DNA of 64,000 nucleotides from Rubrivivax gelatinosus IL144 (GCF_000284255.1 NC_017075.1:3348001-3412000), one strand, 5' to 3'. Shown: positions 19,226 to 27,450, counted from the stretch's first letter. The notes: a model not told the origin generated them from the letters alone. Numbers and translations: made by a program.

Positions 19226-19711
19226 TCACGCAGCAGGATTCGGTTCGGCCAGCACGAGTTCGACACGCTGCACGAAGAGCGCCGCCCGCTCCTGCCCGGC
19301 GGCTTCGGCGATGCGCCCGGCGCAATCGCCCAGCCAGCGCTGGAACGAGGCTTCGTCCTGCACCTCGCGCCAGGATTCACGCAGTTCCGCGTCGCGCCCG
19401 GCGAGCATGCGCGCCGCCAGGTCGATGGCGAACATGCGCGCCGCGGCGAGCCGGCGGCGCGCCGGCGTGGCCGGTTCCGGTGCCGCAGGGGGCGGGTCGG
19501 CATCGGCGATCCAGCCGTCGGCGGCCAGGCGCTCGATCAAGGCCGCGCCGTCCAGGCCCAGCCCGGCGGCCAGCGTCAGCAACTCGGTTTCGCTGCGCCG
19601 ACCGTCGACGGTGATCAGCCACATGCGCCATGCCGGCGGCATGGCCGCGCGGTCATTCAACAAGCGGCGCGACAGTTCGGTCTTGCGCCAGCGGCGGCCT
19701 TTGCGTTCCAT
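19226..19711 (-). CDS. Hypothetical cytoplasmic protein
   Basis: A 161-residue protein I cannot assign to a family. It has a basic start (MERKGRRWRKTELSRRLL). Next comes a region that resembles a small winged-helix or regulatory fold (MWLITVDGRRSETELLTLAAGLGLDGAALIERLAADGWI, about 30-68), followed by a Pro/Ala linker. The C-terminal part is helical and charged, with no signal peptide or membrane span. The segment about 30-68 looks like the sequence often seen in stand-alone two-component accessory proteins, but this is weak. It is oriented like the chemoreceptor and lies about 140 bp upstream of that gene's promoter. Confidence 0.6.
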   Translation of the reverse strand: MERKGRRWRKTELSRRLLNDRAAMPPAWRMWLITVDGRRSETELLTLAAGLGLDGAALIERLAADGWIADADPPPAAPEPATPARRRLAAARMFAIDLAARMLAGRDAELRESWREVQDEASFQRWLGDCAGRIAEAAGQERAALFVQRVELVLAEPNPAA

Positions 19712-19807
19712 GGGCGTGGGACAGGCGGACCGGCGGAAAGCAGCCCGTGGCGCGAGTATTCCCGGCGATTCGTGTCAAATCGTGACAGCAGCCAGCGACC
19801 CCGCGAT

Positions 19808-19835
19808 TTCAGTTCCGGCCGATGGCGGCCGATAA
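19808..19835 (+). promoter_or_regulatory. Sigma-28 (FliA)-type promoter for the FlxA-like gene
   Basis: TTCAGTTC at 19808-19815, a 12-base spacer and a perfect GCCGATAA at 19828-19835, 48 bp before ATG 19883. The spacer is one base longer than ideal. In E. coli flxA is itself a FliA-dependent gene, which fits. Confidence 0.5.
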
Positions 19836-19882
19836 CCGGACATGACGAACGGCAGCACGAGCCACGCCCGCGGGAGGGCACG

Positions 19883-20245
19883 ATGAACGTCCAGATGTCC
19901 ACGGCAGCCGCCGGCGCGAGCGGCGGCAGTTCCGATGCTTCGGTGAAGTCGCGCATCCAGGCGCTGGTCAAGCAGATCACGACGCTGTCCAAGCAGCTGC
20001 AGGAAGTCGCGCACTCCGACCTTCCGGCCAAGGACAAGCAGAAGCAGAGCGAGCTGCTGCAGGCCCGCATCCAGCTGGTGCAGGCGCAGCTGGCCGAGCT
20101 GTACCGCCAGCAGGCCGAGCAGGCGCAGCGCCGCCAGGCCGAGGGCAAGACGACGCCGGCCAGCGAGCTGGCGCCCATCGGCACGGCCAGCGAGCCGACG
20201 AAGATCCAGGTCGCCAGGGACCCGACGCTGCTCGCCGTCGCCTGA
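19883..20245 (+). CDS. FlxA-like coiled-coil protein
   Basis: A 120-residue hydrophilic protein. Residues about 20-85 form a continuous heptad-like helix rich in Gln, Lys and Leu (SRIQALVKQITTLSKQLQEV, then LQARIQLVQAQLAELYRQQ), the pattern of the FlxA-like family. There is no signal peptide. ATG 19883 has a GGGAGGG ribosome site about seven bases upstream; the longer open frame from 19772 would run through the promoter. FlxA is known only as a flagellar-regulon gene without a firm function, so a role in motility is suggested by the promoter and the nearby chemoreceptor, not proved. Confidence 0.65.
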   Translation: MNVQMSTAAAGASGGSSDASVKSRIQALVKQITTLSKQLQEVAHSDLPAKDKQKQSELLQARIQLVQAQLAELYRQQAEQAQRRQAEGKTTPASELAPIGTASEPTKIQVARDPTLLAVA

Positions 20246-20647
20246 CGCCTCCCGCGGCGGCCGATAATGTCGGCGCTTTCCGCCTCTCCATCTCTCCGAT
20301 GCCCGCAGCCCGCGTCCACCGCCGCACGAGCCCGGCCCGCCTTCCGGCGGTTGCGGCCGGCTGCGTGACGCCCGGCACGATGCGGGTCGGCCGCGCACTC
20401 GCGGCCCTGCGCTCCTACGGATCTCCGGCCGTGCCCTCTTCGGCCGTGCGCGGACTCCGGGCGCTCGTCCAGGCCTGAAGTCCACGCACGGCGGGCCGGC
20501 AGGGCCAGGCCCTGCATCGAGACCGCAGGTCGAGGGGCGCACGGGCGTCCCGTCATCCGCTCCGGCACGCCCCCGCGCCGGGGCCGCCTCCCGACCTCCC
20601 CCGTCCGCACGCGGCGCCGCCGCGTGCTTCGCCACGAGGTTGTGCAG
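20246..20647. other. Long non-coding stretch with strong inverted repeats
   Basis: No gene is supported in these 402 bases. Inverted repeats include GGCCGCG-CACT-CGCGGCC at 20389-20406 and GCACGCGGCG-C-CGCCGCGTGC at 20607-20627, the latter just ahead of the next gene. CGGCCGTGC occurs twice (20426-20434 and 20441-20449). It may be a structured 5' leader of the repeat protein that follows. A 59-codon frame at 20299-20478 has no support. Confidence 0.4.
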
Positions 20648-21523
20648 ATGGAGATCTCCACGACGGCCCTTCGGGCCAAACGTTCCTGCGCCAGCGGCTA
20701 CCGCTGGTTCGCCCGGCGCTTCAGCAGCGCCGCCGAGTACCTGCGGGTCGTCGACGCGCTGGTCGACGACGGCCGCATCGACGACGCCTGCTGGCTGATC
20801 GACCGCTTCGGCCCGGTGGACGCCGTGCGCTCGCTGGACGAGCTGTCGGCCGAGGCCTTCGTCTTCCCCGGCTCGCTGCAGGTGCGGCATGGCGTCGAGG
20901 TCGACACCGTGCTGCGCATCGGCGGCTCGCTCAGCACCGGCGGCGGCGTGCGCGCCGGAACGGTGCTGATGGTCGACGCCGACCTGCGCTGCGGCGCCGG
21001 GCTGCGCACCGAACGGCTGCGCTGCGGCGGCGACGTCGTCGCCGGCTGGAGCGTCGAGGCCTCGGGCAGCCTGGTCTGCGCCGGCGACCTGCGCGTGCAG
21101 GGCGACCTGGGCTGCGCCGGCGCGCTGAGCGTCGGCGGCACGCTGGTCCTCAGCGGCGACCTGCAGGTCGGCGGTGCGGCCGAATGCGGCAAGAGCCTGC
21201 GCGCCGGCGGCCACGTCGTCTGCGGCGAAGGGCTGAAGGTCGGCCACGGCGTGCAGGCCGCCGGCGACGTGCGCAGCGGCGTGCACCTGGACGCCGGCTG
21301 GGGCGTGGTGGCCGGCGGCGACATCGTCGCCGAGGGTGCGATCCGCGCCGGCGAGAGCCTGGTCAGCGGCGGCGAGGTGCGCAGCGGCGCCGGCTACGGC
21401 GTGCACGCCGGCTCCAGCGTGCGCCGCGAAGCCTGGTCGTCCTGCGGGCGCGTGGTTTCGCGCACCCGGCCGGGCGAGCTGCGCAGCGGTGCCTGGCTTC
21501 CGGCGGCGGAGGGAACGGCATGA
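20648..21523 (+). CDS. Predicted left-handed beta-helix repeat protein of unknown function
   Basis: A 291-residue protein. The first ~75 residues form a mixed domain (SGYRWFARRF, VVDALVDDGRIDDACWLIDRFGP). From about residue 75 to 270 there are about 30 consecutive short units of six residues with Gly or Ala alternating with Val, Leu or Ile (for example VRHGVE, LRVQGD, LQVGGA, LKVGHG). Regular six-residue units of this kind are the mark of a left-handed parallel beta-helix. No signal peptide is seen. ATG 20648 is chosen over 20624 as the better family start. Its stop overlaps the next gene's ATG (ATGA at 21520-21523), so it works with a GNAT-like partner. The family appears in other Burkholderiales and Xanthomonadales genomes, as far as I recall, without a known role. 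Confidence 0.75.
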   Translation: MEISTTALRAKRSCASGYRWFARRFSSAAEYLRVVDALVDDGRIDDACWLIDRFGPVDAVRSLDELSAEAFVFPGSLQVRHGVEVDTVLRIGGSLSTGGGVRAGTVLMVDADLRCGAGLRTERLRCGGDVVAGWSVEASGSLVCAGDLRVQGDLGCAGALSVGGTLVLSGDLQVGGAAECGKSLRAGGHVVCGEGLKVGHGVQAAGDVRSGVHLDAGWGVVAGGDIVAEGAIRAGESLVSGGEVRSGAGYGVHAGSSVRREAWSSCGRVVSRTRPGELRSGAWLPAAEGTA

Positions 21524-22140
21524 TCGCCGCGTGGGCCTGGCCGCCTTGGCCGCGGCTGGAGCTGCGCATCGACGTCGATCCCGACGAAGCACGGCTGGAG
21601 CAGGAGCTCGACACGCTGCAGCGCCGCCTGCGCCGCCCCGGCGACGTGCTGCACGGCCTCGATTGCGAACCGGCGCCGATGCCGGGTTTCCGTCTGCACT
21701 GGCGCGAAGCCGACGGCGAGCTCTACGTCTACGTCGAAGACGTGCTGCGCCAGCAGCTGGCCGGCTACACGGTCTTCAACCGCCTGATCGAGCTGGACGT
21801 GCGCGCCGACCGCCACCTGCGTGCGCCGCACTCCAAGTACCGCGCCGCCTACCGCCGCCGTGGCCTGGCCACCGCGGTCTACCGCCGCAGTCTGGACGCG
21901 GGCTGCTGCCTGGTCACCGGCGCGCGCCAGTCGGCCGGCGCGCACGCGCTGTGGCGCCGTCTGGCCCGGCACTACCCGCTGCGCTACGTGCAGCTTCGCG
22001 AGCGCGTGCTGCGCGCGCTGGGCGAGACGGTCGACGCCAGGCTGCACGACGAGCTGCACACCCGCATGCTGCTGCTGGGCCGCGGCTGGGACGAGGCGCG
22101 GCTGGCCGCCGAAGCCGGGCTGGTGCGCGAGAGGGCTTGA
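21520..22140 (+). CDS. GNAT-like N-acetyltransferase family protein
   Basis: A 206-residue protein with an acetyl-CoA loop of GNAT type around residues 108-130: SKYRAAYRRRGLATAVYRRSLDAG, where RRRGLA stands for the family Q/R-x-x-G-x-A/G motif. It continues LVTGARQSAGAHALWRRLARHYPLRY, a common GNAT ending. A charged N-terminal domain with the sequence LRIDVDPDEARLEQELD comes first. The target is unknown. It begins inside the stop codon of the beta-helix protein gene, so the pair is translated together. A modification of that repeat protein or of its partner is a reasonable guess and no more. Confidence 0.65.
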   Translation: MIAAWAWPPWPRLELRIDVDPDEARLEQELDTLQRRLRRPGDVLHGLDCEPAPMPGFRLHWREADGELYVYVEDVLRQQLAGYTVFNRLIELDVRADRHLRAPHSKYRAAYRRRGLATAVYRRSLDAGCCLVTGARQSAGAHALWRRLARHYPLRYVQLRERVLRALGETVDARLHDELHTRMLLLGRGWDEARLAAEAGLVRERA

Positions 22141-22311
22141 GGCCGTGGCCGCAATCCGGCACGCGCCGAGCGGTCAAACCTTGCCCCGGCGGGCAGGCCC
22201 GGCCGATACTGGGGCCATGGTCTCGCCTGCCCGCCACAACGCCCTCGCCGCCGCCGCCACGGCGCGGCAGTGCCGCGTCCGGGAGCCCTGGGCCCCGGCG
22301 GCACTTCCCCG

Positions 22312-22365
22312 GGCCCGGCGATAGCCCTCCTCTCTCCAGCTTCAGCACACCTCTATCGCCGGGCC
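22312..22365 (+). promoter_or_regulatory. 13-bp perfect inverted repeat in the leader of the usp gene
   Basis: GGCCCGGCGATAG at 22312-22324 is exactly repeated in inverted form at 22353-22365, with a 28-base C/T-rich loop. In RNA this makes a very stable stem ending about 48 bases before the UspA start codon. There is no T-run after it, so it does not look like an ordinary terminator. Confidence 0.6.
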
Positions 22366-22413
22366 GGACAGTGCGTCCCGCGGCCTCATGGCCGCGCCGT
22401 CGTGAGGTCGCCG

Positions 22414-23376
22414 ATGCCATCCGCCGATACCGCCGAGCGCCGCGCCAGCGCGCTCGATTTCACCCGCTTGCCGAACCTGCGGCCGCCAGCGCCTGCCGCC
22501 GCAACCGACCCGTCGCGCCCGGTGGCGCTGCGCTCGATCGCCGTGCTCGGCGACCTGTCCGACGCCAGCGAAGTCGCGCTGCAGCGCGCCGCCGCGCTGG
22601 CCGGCGCGCACGACGCCTCGCTGAGACTGGTCGCCTGGGCTGGCCGCGGCGACGTCTCGGCCGGGCTGCTGCGCGCGCGGCTGAGCCGCATCGGCCGCCG
22701 CGTCGCGCGCCAGCACCAGCGGCCGATCCTGCTGGCCGAGACGCCGCTGCGGCGCGTCGGCGACGCCCGCGAGGCGCTGCGCCATGCCGACCTCGTCGTC
22801 GTGCCCAAGGCCTTGCACGCGGGCCTGGCGTCGTTCTGGCGGCCCGGCGTGGCCAGCCGGCTGGCCAGCGTGCTGCCGGTGCCGCTGCTGGTCGTCAACG
22901 AGCCCTGCGGGCTGGCCTACCAGCAGGTGCTGGCGGCCGTCGACCTGCAGGCCGAACCGGAACGGCTGGTGCGCTGGGCGCTGGCGCTGGCCGGCGACCG
23001 CGAAGTGGCGCTGCTGCACGTGCTGCGCCAGTGGCGGCCGAGCAAGCTGCGCGGCGGCCACGACGGCCTGCGCACGCTGGAGCTGGACCTGCGCCGTCGC
23101 GTCACCCAGCTCGAGCAGGTCGTCGACGCGCAGGGGCCGCAGGCCGAGCGCCTGCGCATGATGCTGGCGCTGGGCGACGACGTCGCCGCCGAGCTGCTCG
23201 CCCGGCGCCCGGGCGCCGGCAGCCAGCTGATCGTCATCGGCCGCTCCACCGAAGCGCCGTGGCTGGACGCGCTGCTGGGCAGCGTCACGCGCAGCGTGCT
23301 GCGCGCTTCGCCCTACGACGTGCTGGTGGTGCCTGTCGGCTCGGCGCTGATGCCGGCGACGCCGGGCCAGGCTTGA
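22414..23376 (+). CDS. Tandem-domain universal stress protein
   Basis: A 320-residue cytoplasmic protein with two UspA domains. The first (about 35-165) is degenerate in its nucleotide loop; it starts RSIAVLGDLSDASEVALQRAAALA. The second (about 170-315) keeps the ATP-binding end, IVIGRSTEAPWLDALLGSVTRSVLRASPYDVLVVP, close to the G-x2-G-x9-G-S/T motif. It belongs to the tandem stress proteins that bind ATP and are induced by starvation, respiration arrest or envelope stress; which signal applies here is unknown. ATG 22414 has GAGGTCG just upstream. A long structured leader with a 13-bp inverted repeat precedes it, suggesting post-transcriptional control. Confidence 0.88.
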   Translation: MPSADTAERRASALDFTRLPNLRPPAPAAATDPSRPVALRSIAVLGDLSDASEVALQRAAALAGAHDASLRLVAWAGRGDVSAGLLRARLSRIGRRVARQHQRPILLAETPLRRVGDAREALRHADLVVVPKALHAGLASFWRPGVASRLASVLPVPLLVVNEPCGLAYQQVLAAVDLQAEPERLVRWALALAGDREVALLHVLRQWRPSKLRGGHDGLRTLELDLRRRVTQLEQVVDAQGPQAERLRMMLALGDDVAAELLARRPGAGSQLIVIGRSTEAPWLDALLGSVTRSVLRASPYDVLVVPVGSALMPATPGQA

Positions 23377-23398
23377 GGCCCGCGCCGCCGGCCTGCGC

Positions 23399-25711
23399 TC
23401 AGGACACGGTCAGCGTCAGCTGCGCCGACCCCGTCAGGCCGCCGGGATCGCTGACGGTGACGGTGAAGGTGTAGACGCCGGCCACGGGCTTGCTCCAGGC
23501 GAGCTTGCCCTTGCCGTCGATCGTGAGCCCGGCCGGCGCCCCCGAGACCGCGTAGCGCAGCTTGTCGCCGTTGGCATCGCGGGCCGAGACCTTGAACGAC
23601 CACTTCTTGCCGGCCACGGCCGAGCTCGAAGCCGCGTCGACGACCGGGGCCACCGGCGGCGCGACGACCTTCAGGCTCATCTTCTTCGACACCGTGGCGC
23701 CGTAGCCGTCGTTGGCCTTGACGACGACCGAGAACTTGCCGGCCGTCGGGCTCGGCCAGCTGACGACGCCCGCCGCGGACACGGTCATGCCGGACGGCGC
23801 CTGGGTCAGCTCGTAGCTCAGCGCATCGCCGTCCGGGTCGCTGCCGGCGACCGTCACCTGGAACGGCTGTCCGGCCACCGCCGACCACGAACCGGCGGCC
23901 AGCGTCGGCTTGCGGTTGGCCGGGCCGATGGCGAAGCTCAGCGTGGCGGTGTTGCTCGCGCCCTTGCCGTCGGAAGCCTTCAGCCCCACCGAGTAGCTGC
24001 CGCTCGCCGGCTTGGGCCAGTTGAAGGTGCGCGTGCCGGCGTCGTAGCTCATGCCCTTGGGCAGGTTGCCGACCAGGCTCAGCGTGACGGCGTCGCCGTC
24101 GGGGTCGGACACCTGCACCGTGAACGACAGCGCCGACTTGACGCGCCCCGAGGCCTTGAGGCTGCCGAAGACCGGCGCCCGGTTGGCCGGGGTCGGCGGG
24201 GTGATCGGCGCGAGCTGCTCGAGCAGCGTGTCGACGTTGGGCGTGCCGATGCCGGTCGGATGGTCGTAGCCGACGGTGGCGATGCAACCGCCACAGCTGC
24301 CGTTGGCCCCCGACGTGATGTCGTTGAACGAACGGCTGCCGATCAGCTTGTACAGCTGGTCGTGGGTCTGCAGCTCCGATTTCAGGCCGCGCTGCTGGCG
24401 CTGGGCATTGGCCACCGCGAGGATGCCCGCCCACTGCGGGGTGCCGGCGCTGGTGCCGCCCAGCACCACCCACTGGCCGTCGTGGTAGACGTAGTGGCCG
24501 CTGAACGGATCGGCGTTGAACGACACGTCGGACGTGACGCGATAGGTGGTCATCCAGCCGTCGATCTTCACGCGGAACTGGTAGATAGGGCTGAAGAAGT
24601 AGCGGCTGGGGCCGCCGCCGCTTTGCGACCAGACGTTCTCCTGGCGCGGGTTGACGCCGTCGTAGCTCAGCGTCGTGCCGCCGACGGCCAGCACCTCGGG
24701 CGTCACCGCCGGCCACAGGCTCTGCGTGCCGTCGTCGCCGGCAGCCGCGACGTACTGCATGTTGCTGGTGCGGAAGCTCGACTGCAGCGACTTGGCCCAG
24801 CTTTCCTCCTCGGCGCCCCAGCTCATGCTGACGATGCCGGGGCCCATGCGGTTGGCCAGTTCGACGGCCTGCAGCATGTCGACCACCAGCTCGGTCGGCG
24901 ACTGGATCAGCACCAGGCGGGCCTTGGGCGCCATCGCATGGGCCCACTGCAGGTCCAGCGCCGTCTCCAGGCCCCAGTCGCTGTCGTGCGTCGGCGCCTG
25001 GTCCGAGAGCTGGCCCGAGCTGTCGACGTTGGCGACGACCAGCGAACAGCCGCTCGAGGCCGACGCGGTGGCCAGCGGCAGCCGCGTGTTCGACGCGAGG
25101 CTGGAGCCGTCGCTGCAGCCCGGCAGGCCGAAGCGGCTGGCGAAGGCATTGAGTTCGGCGAGTGCCGCCGGGTGCTGGCCGGCGACGACGATGTAGATCG
25201 TCTGCCCGGCGCCCTGCGCGGCGGCGTCGGCCGAAGCGAGGTTGGGCAGGCGGTAGGCCTGGCGGATCTCGTCGGGGCCGTAGATGGTCGCGACCGTGGT
25301 GTCCGCCGGACGCACGCTGCCCGCGGCGGCGGCGCGCGCCGCGGTGCGGCGGGCCTCGAACTGGTCGGGCCTCAGCCGCTTGGTGTCGATGCGCGCGTCG
25401 ATCGCGTCGAGCACGATGTGCTGCGGGCCGGCCGCAGCCATCGCCCCGACTTCGCCGGACGCCGAGCCGGCGCGCGCAGGCTCCGGCGGCAGCACCGGCA
25501 AGGTGTGGAACATCGGCCGCACATGGGCCGTGGTGCCGACCTCGGCCGCCGACGCGGCGGCCGGGGCGCTGGCCGCGGCGTCCGAGGCGCTGGCCTGGTC
25601 GGCCGCGGGTTCATCGCCCCCGCCGCAACCCGCCAGTGCGGCGGCGGCGATGGCGGTCACGGCGAGCCAGCTGCGTTGGCCGGCGCGATCGTGTCTCTTG
25701 AGTCCTCCCAC
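23399..25711 (-). CDS. Serine-carboxyl (S53/sedolisin-like) peptidase lipoprotein with Ig-like repeats
   Basis: A 770-residue secreted or surface protease. It starts with GTG 25711 (AAAGGGA ribosome site) and has a lipoprotein signal ending LAGC (Cys29). The peptidase domain (about 140-500) shows the S53 triad: Glu249 and Asp253 in GLETALDLQWAHAMAP, and Ser421 in GGTSAGTPQW, with oxyanion Asp326 in AAAGDDG. The calcium loop FNDITSG / GYDHPTGIGTPN is present. Three Ig-like or cadherin-like repeats follow (about 505-770), each with SDPDGDxxxx or similar (SDPDGDAVTL, SDPDGDALSY, RDANGDKLRY). The pro-region is short for the family. It ends 22 bp from the convergent usp stop. Confidence 0.88.
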   Translation of the reverse strand: MGGLKRHDRAGQRSWLAVTAIAAAALAGCGGGDEPAADQASASDAAASAPAAASAAEVGTTAHVRPMFHTLPVLPPEPARAGSASGEVGAMAAAGPQHIVLDAIDARIDTKRLRPDQFEARRTAARAAAAGSVRPADTTVATIYGPDEIRQAYRLPNLASADAAAQGAGQTIYIVVAGQHPAALAELNAFASRFGLPGCSDGSSLASNTRLPLATASASSGCSLVVANVDSSGQLSDQAPTHDSDWGLETALDLQWAHAMAPKARLVLIQSPTELVVDMLQAVELANRMGPGIVSMSWGAEEESWAKSLQSSFRTSNMQYVAAAGDDGTQSLWPAVTPEVLAVGGTTLSYDGVNPRQENVWSQSGGGPSRYFFSPIYQFRVKIDGWMTTYRVTSDVSFNADPFSGHYVYHDGQWVVLGGTSAGTPQWAGILAVANAQRQQRGLKSELQTHDQLYKLIGSRSFNDITSGANGSCGGCIATVGYDHPTGIGTPNVDTLLEQLAPITPPTPANRAPVFGSLKASGRVKSALSFTVQVSDPDGDAVTLSLVGNLPKGMSYDAGTRTFNWPKPASGSYSVGLKASDGKGASNTATLSFAIGPANRKPTLAAGSWSAVAGQPFQVTVAGSDPDGDALSYELTQAPSGMTVSAAGVVSWPSPTAGKFSVVVKANDGYGATVSKKMSLKVVAPPVAPVVDAASSSAVAGKKWSFKVSARDANGDKLRYAVSGAPAGLTIDGKGKLAWSKPVAGVYTFTVTVSDPGGLTGSAQLTLTVS

Positions 25712-26042
25712 GAGATCCCTTTCCGAATGAGTTGACGGTCACCCGGATTGTTTCGGCGTGTAAACCGATGCGACACGATGACCGTCGCCCGAAGACTGTG
25801 AAAGGTTTCTCGGACTTCCGGCGGCCGCTGGCAAGTCCTTGTTTCGACTCAATAAACCGGCGATTGACTGAAGCCGGCAGAGGCCGCCGCCGCTTACGGC
25901 GCGAGGCCGGGAAAATGAAGCCGAGGTTTCAGCCGAAGAGATGACGCCGGGATGGGCAACTCGTGGTCAAGAAAAAAGCCGCCGAGTCTTGAGACTTGGC
26001 GGCTTTCTCGTTGCAGCCTTGTTCAGGCGGCGATTGTTCGCT
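25712..26042. other. Intergenic region with the tRNA terminator
   Basis: No gene is visible in these 331 bases. They hold the upstream region of the peptidase gene on the left and the terminator of the tRNA transcript on the right (25970-26006). Open frames here that extend into the tRNA are incidental. Confidence 0.6.
25970..26006 (-). terminator. Rho-independent terminator after tRNA-Ser
   Basis: Stem AAGCCGCCGAGTC (25976-25988) with GACTTGGCGGCTT (25993-26005), 4-base loop, one G-T pair. Read on the minus strand it is followed by TTTTTTC. It lies 38 bp beyond the 3' end of the tRNA, and would end the lysC-tRNA transcript. Confidence 0.85.
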
Positions 26043-26135
26043 TGGCGGAGTCGGAGGGATTCGAACCCTCGATGCAGGTTTTGCCCACATACTCCCTTAG
26101 CAGGGGAGCACCTTCGGCCACTCGGTCACGACTCC
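26043..26135 (-). tRNA. tRNA-Ser (anticodon GCT)
   Basis: The reverse complement is a 93-base class II tRNA with encoded CCA. The acceptor stem pairs GGAGTCG with CGACTCC, the anticodon loop reads CTGCTAA (GCT, serine AGC/AGU codons), a long variable arm follows, and the T-loop GGTTCGAATCC is canonical. It lies 40 bp downstream of lysC on the same strand, with the terminator directly after it, so it may be co-transcribed with lysC. Confidence 0.97.
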
Positions 26136-26175
26136 GGCGAAGAGGCGGCATTGTAGCCGCACTTTTCAAGATTTT

Positions 26176-27450
26176 TTAAGCACCCTCTGCAGGCTGGTCG
26201 AGATCGAAGGCTTTGTGCAGCGCGCGCACCGCCAGCTCCATGTACTTCTCGGCGATCACGACGCTCGTCTTGATCTCGCTGGTGCTGATCATCATGATGT
26301 TGATGCCCTCTTCGGACAGGGCGCGGAACATCGAGCTGGCGACGCCGACGTGGCTGCGCATGCCGATGCCGACGATCGACACCTTGCAGATCTTCGGGTC
26401 GCCGATCACCTGCTCGGCGCCGGTGGCCGGAGCGACCTGGTTCTTCAGCAGGTCCATCGCCCGCGGGTAGTCGCCGCGGTTGACGGTGAACGAGAAGTCG
26501 GTCTTCCCGTCGTGCGAGACGTTCTGGATGATGACGTCGATGTCGATGTTGGCGTCGGCCACCGGGCCGAGGATCTGGTAGGCGATGCCGGGCTTGTCGG
26601 GCACGCCCATCACGGTGATCTTGGCTTCGTCGCGGGTGAACGCGATGCCGGACACGACGGCTTGTTCCATCTTCTCGTCTTCCTCGAAAGTGATCAGCGT
26701 TCCCGAGCGGGATTCTTCGGCGATGTCGATGTCCCAGGGCGTGAAGCTGGACAGCACGCGCAGCGGCACGCGGTACTTGCCGGCGAACTCGACCGAGCGG
26801 ATCTGCAGCACCTTGGAGCCGAGGCTGGCCATCTCGAGCATTTCCTCGAAGCTGATGGTCGCCAGGCGGCGCGCCTCGGGCACGATGCGCGGGTCGGTGG
26901 TGTAGACGCCGTCGACGTCGGTGTAGATCAGGCACTCGTCGGCCTTCAGCGCCGCCGCCACGGCCACCGCCGAGGTGTCGCTGCCGCCGCGGCCCAGCGT
27001 CGTCACGTTGCCCAGGTCGTCGATGCCCTGGAAGCCGGTGATGATGACGACCTTGCCGGCGGCGAGGTCGGCGCGCACGCGCTGGTCCTCGATGCTGCTG
27101 ATGCGCGCCTTGGTGTAGGCGGTGTCGGTGTGCACCGGCACCTGCCAGCCCGAGTAGCTGACCGCCGCCAGGCCCTCGGCCTGCAGCGCCAGCGCCAGCA
27201 GGCCGACCGAGACCTGTTCGCCGGTGGCGGCGATGGCGTCGAGCTCACGCAGCGCCTCGGGCGTCATCGTGGCCGGTTGCAGTTCCTTGGCCAGGCCCAG
27301 CAAACGGTTCGTCTCGCCGCTCATCGCGGACGGCACGACGATCATCTGATGGCCGGCACGGGCCCACTTGGCCACGCGCTTGGCGACGTTGCGGATGCGC
27401 TCGGTCGAGCCCATCGACGTGCCGCCGTATTTGTGAACGATCAGTCCCAT
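26176..27450 (-). CDS. lysC: Aspartate kinase
   Basis: It phosphorylates aspartate, the first step to lysine, threonine, methionine and diaminopimelate. The product has 424 residues, the usual length of the monofunctional type. The N-terminal kinase motif VHKYGGTSMG, TLGRGGSDTSAVAVAAAL and YTDVDGVYTTDPR are present (first ~245 residues). Two ACT domains form the C-terminal part (ITVMGVPDKPGIAYQIL, then VSIVGIGMRSHVGVASSMF), where lysine/threonine feedback inhibition acts. The frame probably also produces the shorter beta subunit from an internal start as in some relatives, but no clear internal ribosome site was identified. It is 75 bp from the tilS stop and followed by tRNA-Ser. Confidence 0.96.
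   Translation of the reverse strand: MGLIVHKYGGTSMGSTERIRNVAKRVAKWARAGHQMIVVPSAMSGETNRLLGLAKELQPATMTPEALRELDAIAATGEQVSVGLLALALQAEGLAAVSYSGWQVPVHTDTAYTKARISSIEDQRVRADLAAGKVVIITGFQGIDDLGNVTTLGRGGSDTSAVAVAAALKADECLIYTDVDGVYTTDPRIVPEARRLATISFEEMLEMASLGSKVLQIRSVEFAGKYRVPLRVLSSFTPWDIDIAEESRSGTLITFEEDEKMEQAVVSGIAFTRDEAKITVMGVPDKPGIAYQILGPVADANIDIDVIIQNVSHDGKTDFSFTVNRGDYPRAMDLLKNQVAPATGAEQVIGDPKICKVSIVGIGMRSHVGVASSMFRALSEEGINIMMISTSEIKTSVVIAEKYMELAVRALHKAFDLDQPAEGA

Noticed and set aside
20260..20267. GCCGATAA, possible sigma-28 -10
   Set aside because: No -35 resembling TAAAGTTT is present at the needed distance, and the downstream gene has no link to motility.
20299..20478. 59-codon ORF in the gap before the beta-helix gene
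   Set aside because: No ribosome site, no recognised domain, and it lies in a region full of inverted repeats.
22203..22210. GCCGATAC-like -10 ahead of the usp gene
   Set aside because: No matching -35; a sigma-70 reading (TTGCCC-N18-GATACT) is as likely, but too weak to annotate.
25941..26179. Two overlapping plus-strand frames of 71-75 codons
   Set aside because: They run through the tRNA-Ser gene and its terminator.
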